NCBI RefSeq assembly: GCF_900187995.1
Contig: NZ_FZNZ01000001.1
Span: 1-64,000 of the forward strand
Direction: 5' to 3'
Source of the DNA: Prevotella jejuni
Lineage (GTDB): Bacteria; Bacteroidota; Bacteroidia; Bacteroidales; Bacteroidaceae
DNA length: 64,000 bases
The notes beneath the pieces were generated by a model. The model worked only from the letters and a program-made list of their open reading frames with translations, was not told the origin of the DNA and searched no databases. Made by a program: the position numbers and the translations under genes. Of this stretch, positions 49,894-59,830 are shown in pieces; within the stretch, counting starts at the first letter, position 1, and the number at the start of each line of letters is the position of its first letter.

Positions 49894-50451
49894 ATGAGAA
49901 AAACCTTTTATTTTATCATGTCTTTGTTTATCCTTGTGATGGCTTTCTCATGCAAGGATAACAAACCAAAGTCTGTTTTGTCTGAGGTTGAGGCAGCTGG
50001 TGATTCTGTTTCTACGGGTGACAGTACGGTCTATGGTATTATGGTTGAGGGTGGAATGAACTCTATTGTCCTACTTACAGACCATGGTGATACATTGGAG
50101 TACCTTGTTAATCCGAACGATACTTTCGAGGTTGTTAAGGGCGGAAAGATTGATGGTGACCGCTTTGCTATCATTGGCTATAAGGAATATGGCGACCATT
50201 TCATGCGCTCAGCAATCAACTTAACGACATTGTTAGGCAATTGGACCAGCCTTGATCGTAACTTTGAGATTAAAGAAGATGGAACGGTAACATCGAGTCT
50301 TCAGTCTGAAAAAAATCCTTGGACAGCCTGGAAGATATGGAATGGTAAGTTGGTTCTGTCTAAAGATACGTTTGATATCGAAAGTCTTGGCGCTGACTCT
50401 TTGTCATTAGAAAACAAGTCAGGCTTGTTTGTGTTCACAAGAGGGAAGTAA
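49894..50451 (+). CDS. Small lipoprotein with lipocalin-like layout
   Basis: A 185-residue lipoprotein. The signal ends in FSCK, with C20 as the lipid Cys. The mature part is beta-rich: STVYGIMVEGG, NSIVLLTDHGDTLEY, GDRFAIIGYK, LLGNWTSLD, and a late WTAWKIWNGKLVLSK. It resembles the larger lipoprotein at 3519-4334 in the order of these elements. It lies 37 bp after mazG and may be cotranscribed. Ligand and role are unknown. Confidence 0.8.
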   Translation: MRKTFYFIMSLFILVMAFSCKDNKPKSVLSEVEAAGDSVSTGDSTVYGIMVEGGMNSIVLLTDHGDTLEYLVNPNDTFEVVKGGKIDGDRFAIIGYKEYGDHFMRSAINLTTLLGNWTSLDRNFEIKEDGTVTSSLQSEKNPWTAWKIWNGKLVLSKDTFDIESLGADSLSLENKSGLFVFTRGK

Positions 50452-50563
50452 GTACTTAGCTTTGTTTCCTTCAAGTGATTGTTTAAGACGATTATAATAG
50501 TGTTTCTCTTCATCCCCTTCTCATGTTCGAGTGGGAGATGAAGGGTGTTTGATGAGTTTTATT

Positions 50564-51478
50564 ATGGAGCCATTTAAAGTACATATCCTTGGTTGTGGTA
50601 GTGCGTTACCAACCTTACAGCATAATGCTTCTTCCCAGATAGTGGAGCTTAGAGAGAAGCTCTTTATGATTGATTGCGGTGAGGGAACACAGATACAACT
50701 ACGTAGATCGCGCATACACTTCTCTAAGATTATCGCAGTCTTCATCAGTCATCTGCATGGAGATCACTGTTTTGGTCTGCCAGGAATGATTTCCACCTTC
50801 GGTATGACAGGTCGAACGGCTCCTTTACACATCTACGCTCCAGCTGCCTTCGAGCCTATTCTCGACCAAACACTGAGTTTCTTCTGTCAAGGATTAGAGT
50901 TTAAGGTGGTGTTTCATGCTGTCGATACAACGCAAAATAAGGTGGTTTATGAAGATAGAAGTCTGACGGTTGAGACCATTCCTTTGCAACATCGTATTGA
51001 TTGTTGTGGCTTTTTATTCCGTGAAAAGCCCATCCTTCCACATATTCGTCGTGATATGATAGACTTCTATAAGATACCGATTAGCCAGATAAACAATATT
51101 AAGGCGGGAGCTGACTGGGTGACTGCGGAGGGAGAAGTGATAGCTAATAGTCGGCTGACAACCCCTGCCGAACCAGCTCGCAGCTATGCTTACTGCTCTG
51201 ATACACGTTATATAAAAACACTACACGAGCTTGTGAAAGGTGTTTCTACGCTCTATCATGAAAGTACATACTCCACCGAAGATGCCGAGCGTGCACGGCT
51301 CTATTGGCATAGTACATCTCAAGATGCTGCAAAAGTGGCTCGTGACGCCTCAGTCGGAAAACTGCTTTTAGGTCATTTCTCAGCCCGTTATAATAACGAA
51401 TCACAGTTGTTAGATGAGGCAAAGGAGATTTTTCCAAATAGTTATTTTACTTGTGAAGGTGCTACCTTCGATATTTGA
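50564..51478 (+). CDS. rnz: Ribonuclease Z (tRNA 3'-end processing)
   Basis: The protein has 304 residues from the ATG at 50564. The metallo-beta-lactamase motif HxHxDH is H63-L-H65-G-D67-H68 in FISHLHGDHCFG, and the later HF(S)ARY with GHFSARYN is the ElaC-type end. It cleaves the 3' trailer of tRNA precursors. The ATG at 50531 or 50552 would add residues not found in the family. The gene may share a message with mazG and the lipoprotein; a weak hairpin lies in between (about 50509-50543). Confidence 0.95.
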   Translation: MEPFKVHILGCGSALPTLQHNASSQIVELREKLFMIDCGEGTQIQLRRSRIHFSKIIAVFISHLHGDHCFGLPGMISTFGMTGRTAPLHIYAPAAFEPILDQTLSFFCQGLEFKVVFHAVDTTQNKVVYEDRSLTVETIPLQHRIDCCGFLFREKPILPHIRRDMIDFYKIPISQINNIKAGADWVTAEGEVIANSRLTTPAEPARSYAYCSDTRYIKTLHELVKGVSTLYHESTYSTEDAERARLYWHSTSQDAAKVARDASVGKLLLGHFSARYNNESQLLDEAKEIFPNSYFTCEGATFDI

Positions 51479-51635
51479 TTAGTCAATACCTCATATTGAC
51501 GACTACTCCTCATCGTTCTTTCTTAACGTATAGAAGGTGTTGTCTTAGCCACTATGATTTCTTTCCAGCCTTAATCCCTTATCTGTTTGTCAAGAATTTT
51601 CATCCTTCTTGAATCTAATATATGCTCTTCATGCT

Positions 51636-51726
51636 TTAAGAAAACGCCCTTCTACGTTCAAGAACATGCCCTTCTTGGATGTAGAAGACGCCCTTCTTGA
51701 GGCAAGAAAGGCATCTTCTTGAACGT
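51636..51726 (-). repeat. Dispersed intergenic repeat, copy C (mostly inverted, degenerate)
   Basis: ACGCCCTTCT, ATGCCCTTCTTGGATG and GACGCCCTTCTTGAGGC follow one another, then GGCATCTTCTTGAACG. The core is the reverse complement of copies A and D, so the element is inverted here. Confidence 0.75.
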
Positions 51727-52176
51727 AATGTATAATGTGTTGATTAATTGATAGTTATAGTGTTCTGTTTAAGAGATGTTATACCCTTGTTTAGAGAGTG
51801 TTTTACTTGATGTTGTGTAATGATTTTTTACAACGTTATTAATTCTCCTTGCATTAAGAGTGTTTACTAATATCGCATGGATGAGTAGGCTGGTTAATAT
51901 AGTAGAGTACGTTCTTTTTCTCACAGATAAACACTGACTCTTACATGTAGGAAGGAGTCGTAGGTAGATTGTCTTCATTTTCTCGCTTATCAGAATAGGA
52001 GGAGAGTGATTGTTGGAATAGCTCCACAAAAACGTTAGGGAGTAGACGCTATGAAAATAAGGGGCAATAGCTACATCGCTCGATAGGCTGTGTGAATGCG
52101 AAAAACAATGCTGTTTCTATTTTTAATAGGCTGCTTGAAGCAGACAAAAGATGTTATTACTCATGTATAAAGCACG

Positions 52177-52210
52177 AAAAAAGGAGCATACTAAAGATAG
52201 TACACTCCTT
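52177..52210 (-). terminator. Terminator of the CcsBA-type gene
   Basis: AAGGAGcaTACT (52181-52192) pairs with AGTAcaCTCCTT (52199-52210) with two internal mismatches. On the minus strand TTTTTTCG follows. Confidence 0.7.
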
Positions 52211-52299
52211 ATAAAGGATATAATTATAAAACTTGTCTCTTTGTTATACGTATTTGTCAGAAGCCTTTCAATCTGCCTATTATGACTTTATTAAGTCAT

Positions 52300-54465
52300 T
52301 TAAGCATACGAATGCATACCACCAAGAATGTAGTTAACACCGAAATAGGTCATTAGGATGCTAAGAAAAGACAGTAACATAAAGAAATGATATTTCTCTG
52401 GTTTCCTTAATGCAGGCAATGAGTTGGTGTGAAGAGGTATCGCATAAATTAAGAAAGTAATCAGTGCCCAAGTCTCCTTAGGGTCCCATCCCCAATAAGT
52501 TCCCCAACTGATATTTGCCCAGATAGCACCTATAAAGATGCCTAATCCTAATGTTGTGATAGCAGGATAAAGGAATATTTGCGACAAGTCGGTCAGTTGT
52601 TTGTTGACTGATATGACGCTTTCTCTCTTGCTGTTGCGGGTGAAGAAATAGGCTATTGCACTGATAAACGTGAGTGAAAGCAGTGCGTATGACATCATGA
52701 TAATACTCACATGAATACTCAACAACGGACTATTCAATACAGGCATACGTGGTGTAATACTTGGGTCCATCTCTCCGAGGTGGCTTACAAGAAGCATAAA
52801 TCCACTCATGATAAGTCCGAATGTTGTCATAAGTTGTAACTTTCTTGTTGTCAGAATAGACACAATCATGATTAACCATGACAACAGGAGCATTGTTTCA
52901 TAGCCGTTGGCAAGTGGGATAGTACCATTGATAATCCACCGAAGAGCCAATGTGAAGGTGAGAACACACCATGAGAGCGCCATCAATCCAGTGAAATATC
53001 TGTAGCGTTTCTTCCTTGTTATGAACAGAATAGACAGTAGTCCAGCTGTTAAGTTTACGATAAAAAGGATGGTTGCAAATGGGTATTGGTTGTAAATCCG
53101 TTCTGCTCTGATAGCCGTGTTAGAAGGGATAGTGTTGCCACCGTAGGTGTATTGATATTTTCTCAGCTTCTGTATGAGTTCGTTCACCATATCTGTTTTC
53201 CCTTGTCTGGCCAATTGTCCTGCCAAAGGAAGGATAGAACGCATATATTGCTGTTGTGCCTTATCCATGCTCTTAGGGTATTTATCATGTGGTGAGAACC
53301 AATCAACAGTACCCTTCTTAGACATATAAGGGAATACACGCAGCGTGTTTCCTTGCATAAGCTCCATGAGTAGCATCATCTTATCGTCGGTATCCAATAG
53401 CTGTCTTGCTACGTTGTCATTCTCTTGACTACGTGCTTCTTGGAGGTAAGGACCGAGGATATAGCCTTGTTGGCCAAATAGACTCATTGGTGAGACATAC
53501 TCTTCTAAGTTCAGTTTGTCGCGTAGTTCGGAGCCTTTTAGTCTTAGGATAGGCTCTCTCATCCACTCTTTTCCCCAGAACATAAAGCCTGTCAGGACTT
53601 GAGTAGGAGTAAAGTCTTTGTAATTCTTTTTGCCATAGAGTTTCTTTGTAAAGTCTATGGCGTAGGTTTCCATAGGACATATTCGTCCGTTATATACAAT
53701 AAGTATCTTACCAAACTCATCGGCCGTCTGTCGTGGTAATGAGGGCTGCGCATTTGCTACAGAATATCCCATCATAAGCATGACTATCACTACCGCTTTC
53801 TTTCTAAGCAATCGACGGAAGTTGCCCTTAGGCTCAATTAGCATTGCGATAAGGCCAAAAAAGAGTAGGGCATAGCCAAGATAAGTTACTGGAATACCGT
53901 ATGGGTCGGAATTGACAGACAGATAGCTACCCTTCAAATCTTCGTCGTAACTACTCTGATAGAGACGTGTCCCATATCCTGAATAGATGTTGTTCATAGA
54001 GACTTGATATTGTTCTTTCTTCCCATTCTCGCTGATTGTGATGATTGAAGCATAATCCATAGCTGCCATGTTGCCTGCATGATAGGTGACGTTGAACTTA
54101 TCCAACAGAATACTGAAAGGTAGTTCGGCTTCATTCCCATCCTTTGTGGTATAGGTGTTGACAACCTTTCCTTGTCGCAAATGAACCATCCCTTTATGAG
54201 AAGTAAGGTGGGTTAGCAATGCACCAAGGAGGATGATGACAAAAGAAAGATGTAAAAGAATAATGATAGGACGGCGAACTTTTCTTTGGATGAAGTAGAC
54301 TATGCCCGCAGCAGTACCCATAGCCCATAGTAAACAGAACCACCATGACCCGAAGATATTGTCTGAAACATAATCAAGGGTCGTGTATTTCCCTATGATT
54401 GTCCCCGTAGCCATCACTATGATAAGGAGTATATAAACAATCTCAAGTGTCTTCTTTGTTCGCAT
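52300..54465 (-). CDS. CcsBA-type cytochrome c synthase (ResB + CcsA domains)
   Basis: A 721-residue membrane protein. The N-terminal part (about 1-230) resembles ResB/CcsB (LLHLSFVIILLGALLTH, key part LSFVIILLGA), a long periplasmic region follows (about 240-440), and the C-terminal part is CcsA-like with about eight helices. The heme-handling WWD motif WGTYWGWDPKETWA is near 635-648, with His residues on both sides (SIHVSIIMM and AIPLHTNS). It attaches heme to CxxCH sites of exported proteins. It is the last gene of the porin-imelysin-DUF1111 operon, so the DUF1111 protein is a likely client. This short fused form is usual in Bacteroidetes. Confidence 0.9.
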   Translation of the reverse strand: MRTKKTLEIVYILLIIVMATGTIIGKYTTLDYVSDNIFGSWWFCLLWAMGTAAGIVYFIQRKVRRPIIILLHLSFVIILLGALLTHLTSHKGMVHLRQGKVVNTYTTKDGNEAELPFSILLDKFNVTYHAGNMAAMDYASIITISENGKKEQYQVSMNNIYSGYGTRLYQSSYDEDLKGSYLSVNSDPYGIPVTYLGYALLFFGLIAMLIEPKGNFRRLLRKKAVVIVMLMMGYSVANAQPSLPRQTADEFGKILIVYNGRICPMETYAIDFTKKLYGKKNYKDFTPTQVLTGFMFWGKEWMREPILRLKGSELRDKLNLEEYVSPMSLFGQQGYILGPYLQEARSQENDNVARQLLDTDDKMMLLMELMQGNTLRVFPYMSKKGTVDWFSPHDKYPKSMDKAQQQYMRSILPLAGQLARQGKTDMVNELIQKLRKYQYTYGGNTIPSNTAIRAERIYNQYPFATILFIVNLTAGLLSILFITRKKRYRYFTGLMALSWCVLTFTLALRWIINGTIPLANGYETMLLLSWLIMIVSILTTRKLQLMTTFGLIMSGFMLLVSHLGEMDPSITPRMPVLNSPLLSIHVSIIMMSYALLSLTFISAIAYFFTRNSKRESVISVNKQLTDLSQIFLYPAITTLGLGIFIGAIWANISWGTYWGWDPKETWALITFLIYAIPLHTNSLPALRKPEKYHFFMLLSFLSILMTYFGVNYILGGMHSYA

Positions 54466-54478
54466 TTGTTAGATGATA

Positions 54479-54517
54479 AAGAAGAAGATGAGCCTTTGTA
54501 GACTGCATCTTCTTCTT
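54479..54517 (-). other. Intercistronic hairpin before CcsBA
   Basis: AAGAAGAAGATG (54479-54490) pairs perfectly with 54506-54517 across a 15-nt loop. It lies between two genes that otherwise look cotranscribed. Confidence 0.6.
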
Positions 54518-54544
54518 GTCTTTGTTTTTGTAAATAATCGTTTG

Positions 54545-56242
54545 TTAGATAGAACGTATGAACTTAACTACAGCGTCTCTATCTTTCTTTGGCAAGTTAT
54601 AGAATTTAACAGCTGCCTTATAAGCCTGACTGTTCTTGCTATAAGCATGCCACATGATTGCTTCAACCTCATTACGAGCACGAGCATCATGTAGACGGTC
54701 TTCTACACCAGAGTTAATCAATGAAAGACCTCGGCCCCACAGTGGAGTAGTGCGGCACCATGATCCGTGGATGTCGTTCTTCATATCGAGCTTGTGCTGT
54801 ATGAAATCAGAGTATGGATAAATCTTCTGATTAGCATACTTAGGCAGCTGCTTGTTGCCAAGGATTACTGAAGAACCGTGGTTGTCAGCACCTGTTGTCC
54901 AAGAGGCCTTGTGACAGTGTGCACAACCTAACTCTCCAGTGAAGAGTTCCTTACCACGCTGTACGTCCTTGTCGTTCAAGTTTCTTGCACGTGGAACAGC
55001 AATACCTCTGTGCCATACCATGAATGCGTGATAGGCATCATCGCTCACCTCTGGCTTGAAGTTGAAGTAAGGATTGTTATAGAGGTTTACGTTGTCGCTT
55101 GGTGAAAGCAAATAACGAACAGCCTTCTTGATACCTTCACGAGTTCCATCGTTGTAGTATGGATGTACGTAAGAGTTTGGATTACTACCATGCTGTTGGA
55201 TGTAACTAATCACGTTCTCGTTCTCTGACATTGCTTTTGCCCATGGTTCTGTAGAACAGATGTGCTTGATGTCTGAACGAAGAATATTCAACTCGTCCCA
55301 AAGAGCAACGTCGTTCTCAAGACAACCATCGAGCAAATCGTAGTTGAAACGCTTTACGAACTTATTGCCAAAAGCATCTTCTGCCCATGCCTCAGGCTTC
55401 AATTGCTTTGTTGTATTGTCCCAGAACTCTGGGTTCAACTCTACAAAGCGTCCCTCTGCCTTGTATTGTTTCTCGAGGTCTTCATTAGAGATAGCGTCAA
55501 TCAAACCAAGACCTTGGAAGTTACAAGATGCTATCAAGCGTACTTCATAATTGCTTGGTACTGGGTCAGTGTTGAATGCTGACTGTGGAATAGATACTGA
55601 TGGATAACGAAGATTATACTTCTCACCATCAGGGAACTGCATTGGCAAACCACTTGGCATAGATGTTACGTCATGCCATGTGATGTGTATTTGCTTCGGA
55701 TCAACAGGAGGCAAGAACGGCTCGACGGCTTGCAACATCGTAAAGGTTGTGAGCTGATTGATAGGAGTACCATTGTTGCTACCTGGAGCATCAGGTGTAT
55801 AAACTGAAACAATGTAACCGTTGCCCTTTACTGGCTCCATGTCATTACGACTATGACCGTGAGCATAACCACCAGAGTGGCAATACTCGCATGAACGACG
55901 AGATGCTACTGGACCCCAACCTTTGTATGGCTCGGTGCTAAGGGTGTACTTAGCACTTGCCATCATATCTCCTTGGTTGAAGAGATCGGTTAGTCCTTGT
56001 TCGTCGATAGCTGGTGTGTTGTCCTCATAACCACCTGCTGCGGTGTTCTCTGTTGTACCAAGTTTGCCACCTGGGTACCATTCGTCTGCAGAGAAATTAC
56101 CTACTGCCTGACCAATGTACTTTGTCTCAGGTTCTGATGGTTGCTGTGGATTGTCTGGCGTAACATTGTCGTCAGAACATGCAGCAAATGCACATAAGAG
56201 TGCTCCAGCAAGTAAGTATTTGCTATAGCTGTTGTGTCTCAT
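54545..56242 (-). CDS. Di-heme oxidoreductase-like lipoprotein (DUF1111)
   Basis: A 565-residue lipoprotein (lipobox AAC, C22) of the DUF1111 / COG3488 family. Two heme c sites are clear: SCEYCHSG (C118-C121-H122) and GCAHCHK (near 438-442). Between them lie WYPGG, a TDLFNQGD segment and WGRG. These proteins are related to di-heme peroxidases/MauG-like enzymes. Homologues sit next to imelysin in many bacteria. Substrate and electron partner are unknown. It lies 103 bp after imelysin, with a strong hairpin in between, and 79 bp before CcsBA. Confidence 0.92.
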   Translation of the reverse strand: MRHNSYSKYLLAGALLCAFAACSDDNVTPDNPQQPSEPETKYIGQAVGNFSADEWYPGGKLGTTENTAAGGYEDNTPAIDEQGLTDLFNQGDMMASAKYTLSTEPYKGWGPVASRRSCEYCHSGGYAHGHSRNDMEPVKGNGYIVSVYTPDAPGSNNGTPINQLTTFTMLQAVEPFLPPVDPKQIHITWHDVTSMPSGLPMQFPDGEKYNLRYPSVSIPQSAFNTDPVPSNYEVRLIASCNFQGLGLIDAISNEDLEKQYKAEGRFVELNPEFWDNTTKQLKPEAWAEDAFGNKFVKRFNYDLLDGCLENDVALWDELNILRSDIKHICSTEPWAKAMSENENVISYIQQHGSNPNSYVHPYYNDGTREGIKKAVRYLLSPSDNVNLYNNPYFNFKPEVSDDAYHAFMVWHRGIAVPRARNLNDKDVQRGKELFTGELGCAHCHKASWTTGADNHGSSVILGNKQLPKYANQKIYPYSDFIQHKLDMKNDIHGSWCRTTPLWGRGLSLINSGVEDRLHDARARNEVEAIMWHAYSKNSQAYKAAVKFYNLPKKDRDAVVKFIRSI

Positions 56243-56269
56243 AATGTTTTATAGTTAAATTTACGTTTG

Positions 56270-56307
56270 AAACGTAGCCTTGTCCTATAGAAGACAAAGC
56301 TACGTTT
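56270..56307 (-). other. Intercistronic hairpin between imelysin and DUF1111 genes
   Basis: AAACGTAGC (56270-56278) pairs with GCTACGTTT (56299-56307), extended inside by TTGTC/GACAA with one mismatch. No clear T-run follows on the minus strand, so it is not a plain terminator. Confidence 0.6.
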
Positions 56308-56345
56308 ATTATTTATATTTACTTTTCAGATTTGCAAGAGTTGGA

Positions 56346-57707
56346 TTACTTGTCTGTCTGTTGGTTTATCCATGTACCTGCAGCATTAAGTGCTTCATTC
56401 AAGGCAGTAACCTTCTCGATGCAAGTCTTAACCTGTGCATGACCTGGATTATCAATGAAAGCAACGCCACTCTTCTTAGCTGTCTCCAAGGCAGCGATTG
56501 CCTCGTTAAGAGCAGTGTTCAATTCATTATATTTAGGATAGTTGTTATTCTTCAAGAAGTTCATGATAGAGTACTGAGCTGGAGTAGAGATATTCTCTGT
56601 ACCACGTACGCCATAGAGTGAGTTCTTGATAGAATAGATGTTATCCTGGTAGTCTTGGAATGAACGCTTACTGTATGGTGACTCGATGTAGTTAGCTGCA
56701 TCGTCTGCCGTACCAGTACCTGTAGCCTTACGATAAGCCTGACCAAGTTTTTGTTCAGCAACTTCTTCGCAGATGCCAGAGCATCCGCCAATGAATATAT
56801 TGTTCAGTGTCTCATGCCATGAAGCAAACATACCTTTCTCAGTAGTGGCGAACTGTGAGTAATCACGGTATGGGATATTCTTTGCAGAAAGTCCTCTGTG
56901 ACGTGTTCCATTAACTACCCACATTGCATCAGCAAGCTGGTTCACGTGAGAAGTTGGTATACTTGTACCTAACCAGCCATATTCCAAGAGGTAAGTCATG
57001 TTACGGAGGTCACCAGCAACAGCTGCTGCAAAGGCTGCTTCGTTCACTGTACTTACGCTTGTAAGGCCTTGTTCTTTCTCTTTCTCAGCATTGAAGTCTG
57101 CTACGGTACGGTTCTTACCATTACGGAAGAGAACGAACTCCAATCCATGGAAACCTAAAACAGAGTCGAAGTTACCATTGTTGTCATAAACATACTTGGC
57201 TGGGTTTTCACCATTGATACCAGCAATAACGTTTGCATTATTTAAAGCTCTTGTCAACTGATCATGGTCGAGTGGCCATGAGTCGATATGTGGGTCGATC
57301 TCATTGTCAGAAGCAGCACCATAGAGGAAAGCCTCACTCTGCTCCCAATCTCGACGTGCTCCTTTGAAAGCCTCACAAGCTGCATCGATGTCATTCTGGG
57401 TCAATGTACCAGCTTTACGCTTCTGATAAAGATTCTGGCAAGCCTTGTAAAGAATATCAGACTTCTCTGCCAAGTCTAAATATGTAGGTTTAACAACTTC
57501 ATTAATGTAGTTTGCAACAACCCTACCCATCTCTGTTTTATTAGCGTTTGCTCTACTTTCGCTTTCAGCCTGGCTTAAAGCTGATTGCTGTTCAGGTGTA
57601 AGAATTGTTGTGTTAATAACTTCATCATCATCACTACTACATGATACGAAGCCTGTAGCTAATGTTCCTGCAAGGAGGAACATCGCAAGTTTTGTTACTT
57701 TTTTCAT
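56346..57707 (-). CDS. Imelysin-like lipoprotein (peptidase M75 family)
   Basis: A 453-residue lipoprotein (lipobox VSC, C23, followed by SSDDDE). The family's GxHxxE motif is GFHGLE (G185-H187-E190), and the protein has the long helical two-lobed layout, with a duplicated-looking C-terminal half. Imelysins are called iron-regulated proteins or, in EfeO-like cases, iron carriers; protease activity is not generally shown. It is second in the porin-imelysin-DUF1111-CcsBA set, 47 bp after the porin gene. Confidence 0.92.
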   Translation of the reverse strand: MKKVTKLAMFLLAGTLATGFVSCSSDDDEVINTTILTPEQQSALSQAESESRANANKTEMGRVVANYINEVVKPTYLDLAEKSDILYKACQNLYQKRKAGTLTQNDIDAACEAFKGARRDWEQSEAFLYGAASDNEIDPHIDSWPLDHDQLTRALNNANVIAGINGENPAKYVYDNNGNFDSVLGFHGLEFVLFRNGKNRTVADFNAEKEKEQGLTSVSTVNEAAFAAAVAGDLRNMTYLLEYGWLGTSIPTSHVNQLADAMWVVNGTRHRGLSAKNIPYRDYSQFATTEKGMFASWHETLNNIFIGGCSGICEEVAEQKLGQAYRKATGTGTADDAANYIESPYSKRSFQDYQDNIYSIKNSLYGVRGTENISTPAQYSIMNFLKNNNYPKYNELNTALNEAIAALETAKKSGVAFIDNPGHAQVKTCIEKVTALNEALNAAGTWINQQTDK

Positions 57708-57754
57708 TATAATCCCTTTTTAATTATGGTTATACAATCTTTATTCTTTGCTTT

Positions 57755-59059
57755 TTAGAGGAAGAAACCTTCGTAAGCTATACCGATGTTAATAGAAGGT
57801 TCGTCGTTGTAACCCTTCTTCAGATTGCGGTAGTTGTACTCTGCCTTGATAGCAATCTGTGGGATAGGATAATAGTTGATACCTGTTGCAAGAACGGTTC
57901 TATTCGTCCACTGCTTAGTTGTTGCATGGATGTAAGAGTCATAGTGTTCGATGTGTCCAAAGACATAGAGCTTCTGATTGTCCTCACGCAACTTGTGAAT
58001 CTGAGAGAAAATATCATAACCTACCTCAAACATCATAGCCATAGCATGACTTCCGAAGTATTTACCACTACCTGACTCGTATGGCTTAACATACTGAACA
58101 TTAGGGTATGAGAGGCCAGAAATCTGGTTCGCATTACTTACATAACCATAGTCAATGTTTCCTCTCGCAATCCAGTTATATTTATTATAGGTGAAATCTA
58201 AGCTACCAAGATAAACATTACCCTTAATCTTCTTCTTCTCTCCCTTCTCACTATCATGTGGAACGTTGTTGTGCATAGCCTGTCCTGCGTATGCACTAAC
58301 ACCAATGCGTAAGCCAGGGATAGTATAGTTGTCTACGCGAGCGAGGAAGCCATACTTATTAGCAACCTCAAACTCGAATGGATTTGACGTACCTTTCTGA
58401 ATCCAGTTAGCACGACTAAAGTGATAGGCATCCAATCCAGCAATCATCTGTGCGACGTAGCTAAAGTCGCCCGTCCTACCCCAGAAGGAAATACCTGTTT
58501 GATGCCATGTACTTGGAAGAATTGTGTTTTCCCCTTCAGGACGATATACTGTAAAGAAGTTTAATGGCTCATGATGAGCGTTTACTAAGCCGAATGGCAC
58601 AACGATATGACCAGCACGGATATTGAAAGCTTTGCTAAATGACTTCTGTAGCCAGAACTGTTCGAGTTCAACCTCGCCACCTTTCTCTGTTTCATGTTCG
58701 AATTCAATAGCCTCATCTGCCTCGTATTCGATAGCAGAACCAGACCCGCCATGTTCAAACTCAATCTCAGAACCTAACGACCAGCCCTTTCCGAAATCGT
58801 AACCAAGGTAGATAACGGCATGTGGAATATCAAATCTTCCATGACTTGGGTCCTTCTTGTAAAGGCCAGGTGTCGTATAACGATTTCCGTTGTCACTATA
58901 AAAGTTACGTGAATAAGCAGCTTCGCCATATCCACCAAGGCTTAGTTTATTTCCCTTGGCATGGTTCATTACAGAGTCAGCTGCGTTTACTTGTGCTTGT
59001 GCTACGGCTGCACTTGATAATAGTGTAGCTAAAATAATACCTGATGTAAACTTCCTCAT
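57755..59059 (-). CDS. Outer-membrane porin-like beta-barrel
   Basis: A 434-residue protein with a signal peptide (about 1-22, ending VAQAQ). The rest is a series of alternating polar/hydrophobic strands ending in a Phe-rich C-terminus (IAYEGFFL), a barrel signature. An acidic stretch (about 105-135, IEFEHGGSG and EYEADEAIEFEHETEKG) could bind cations; this is inference. It is first in the operon. A TAACTTTG box on the minus strand (59101-59094) with TATTGT 20 bp upstream is its likely promoter. Confidence 0.85.
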   Translation of the reverse strand: MRKFTSGIILATLLSSAAVAQAQVNAADSVMNHAKGNKLSLGGYGEAAYSRNFYSDNGNRYTTPGLYKKDPSHGRFDIPHAVIYLGYDFGKGWSLGSEIEFEHGGSGSAIEYEADEAIEFEHETEKGGEVELEQFWLQKSFSKAFNIRAGHIVVPFGLVNAHHEPLNFFTVYRPEGENTILPSTWHQTGISFWGRTGDFSYVAQMIAGLDAYHFSRANWIQKGTSNPFEFEVANKYGFLARVDNYTIPGLRIGVSAYAGQAMHNNVPHDSEKGEKKKIKGNVYLGSLDFTYNKYNWIARGNIDYGYVSNANQISGLSYPNVQYVKPYESGSGKYFGSHAMAMMFEVGYDIFSQIHKLREDNQKLYVFGHIEHYDSYIHATTKQWTNRTVLATGINYYPIPQIAIKAEYNYRNLKKGYNDEPSINIGIAYEGFFL

Positions 59060-59093
59060 TAGAGTTATTATTTAGATATTTATAATTTGCATG

Positions 59094-59101
59094 CAAAGTT
59101 A
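59094..59101 (-). promoter_or_regulatory. -7 box of the porin-imelysin operon
   Basis: TAACTTTG on the minus strand, with an ATTG-like -33 about 20 bp upstream (near 59122-59125). The leader to the ATG at 59059 is about 30 nt. Confidence 0.5.
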
Positions 59102-59830
59102 TAATATTATGAAAGAATTGACAATACCTAAAATTGTGGATATTCTTTGCCTTTAATGAGAAGCGTTATCTACCTTATTGGGTTTTACCTTCATAATATG
59201 TAGGTATTATTGGAATTGTTATAAATTCTATTTTTTGTAATAGTTTACAACGTTGTTGTGTTTAATTGATATAAGTTGTTTGAAATCAATGGATATGTTG
59301 TAGGGCGTTATTCTCCGAAAACTTGAATAAGGATTAAGCCTTTCTATAGAACTACTCAGTCTTGAACTGTATGGCATTTGTTTTGGGAACGAACACTGTT
59401 TAACCTGCTGAGCCACACTAACATGGGTTGTACATAGTCTTATTCTTTACGAACTTCTTATCTTTCAATGATATATCACGATTGTGGTTACTATTTATGC
59501 GATGTGTATTAAAGTTTGACACTGCATTTGAACATAGGTAGAAGCGTAATAAATGTCATTATAATAAGGTATAGTAAGCCACCATTGTCTATCGAACTTA
59601 TACGGAGAAGTCATATCAGATACCAACAATAAGTTATATTTCTCATGTTAATACACTTCAAGCGTGTGACCAATAGCCTTGATAGACACTGTCATGTAAG
59701 TAATAAAAAATAATTACATTTAATCATCAAAATATCATGTAATAAAATGATAGATATTAGTAAAATATAAACCCACAACACGCAGATAACCAATAAGTTA
59801 TGATAACGTTTGAAGAAGAGGCCTAATTAG

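Larger units (their letters stand above)
51479..52299. other. Long intergenic region between rnz and the CcsBA gene
   Basis: Holds repeat copy C (51636-51726) and the CcsBA terminator (52177-52210). A minus-strand 86-codon frame at 51769-52029 has no support and I did not call it. The remaining sequence shows no gene. Confidence 0.6.

Noticed and set aside
51769..52029. An 86-codon minus-strand frame in the gap after rnz
   Set aside because: No recognisable domain or signal, no promoter, mixed composition. It is likely chance in a long AT-rich gap.
59228..59416. A 62-codon minus-strand frame upstream of the porin
   Set aside because: No motif, no promoter box, and it lies in a gap with poor coding character.
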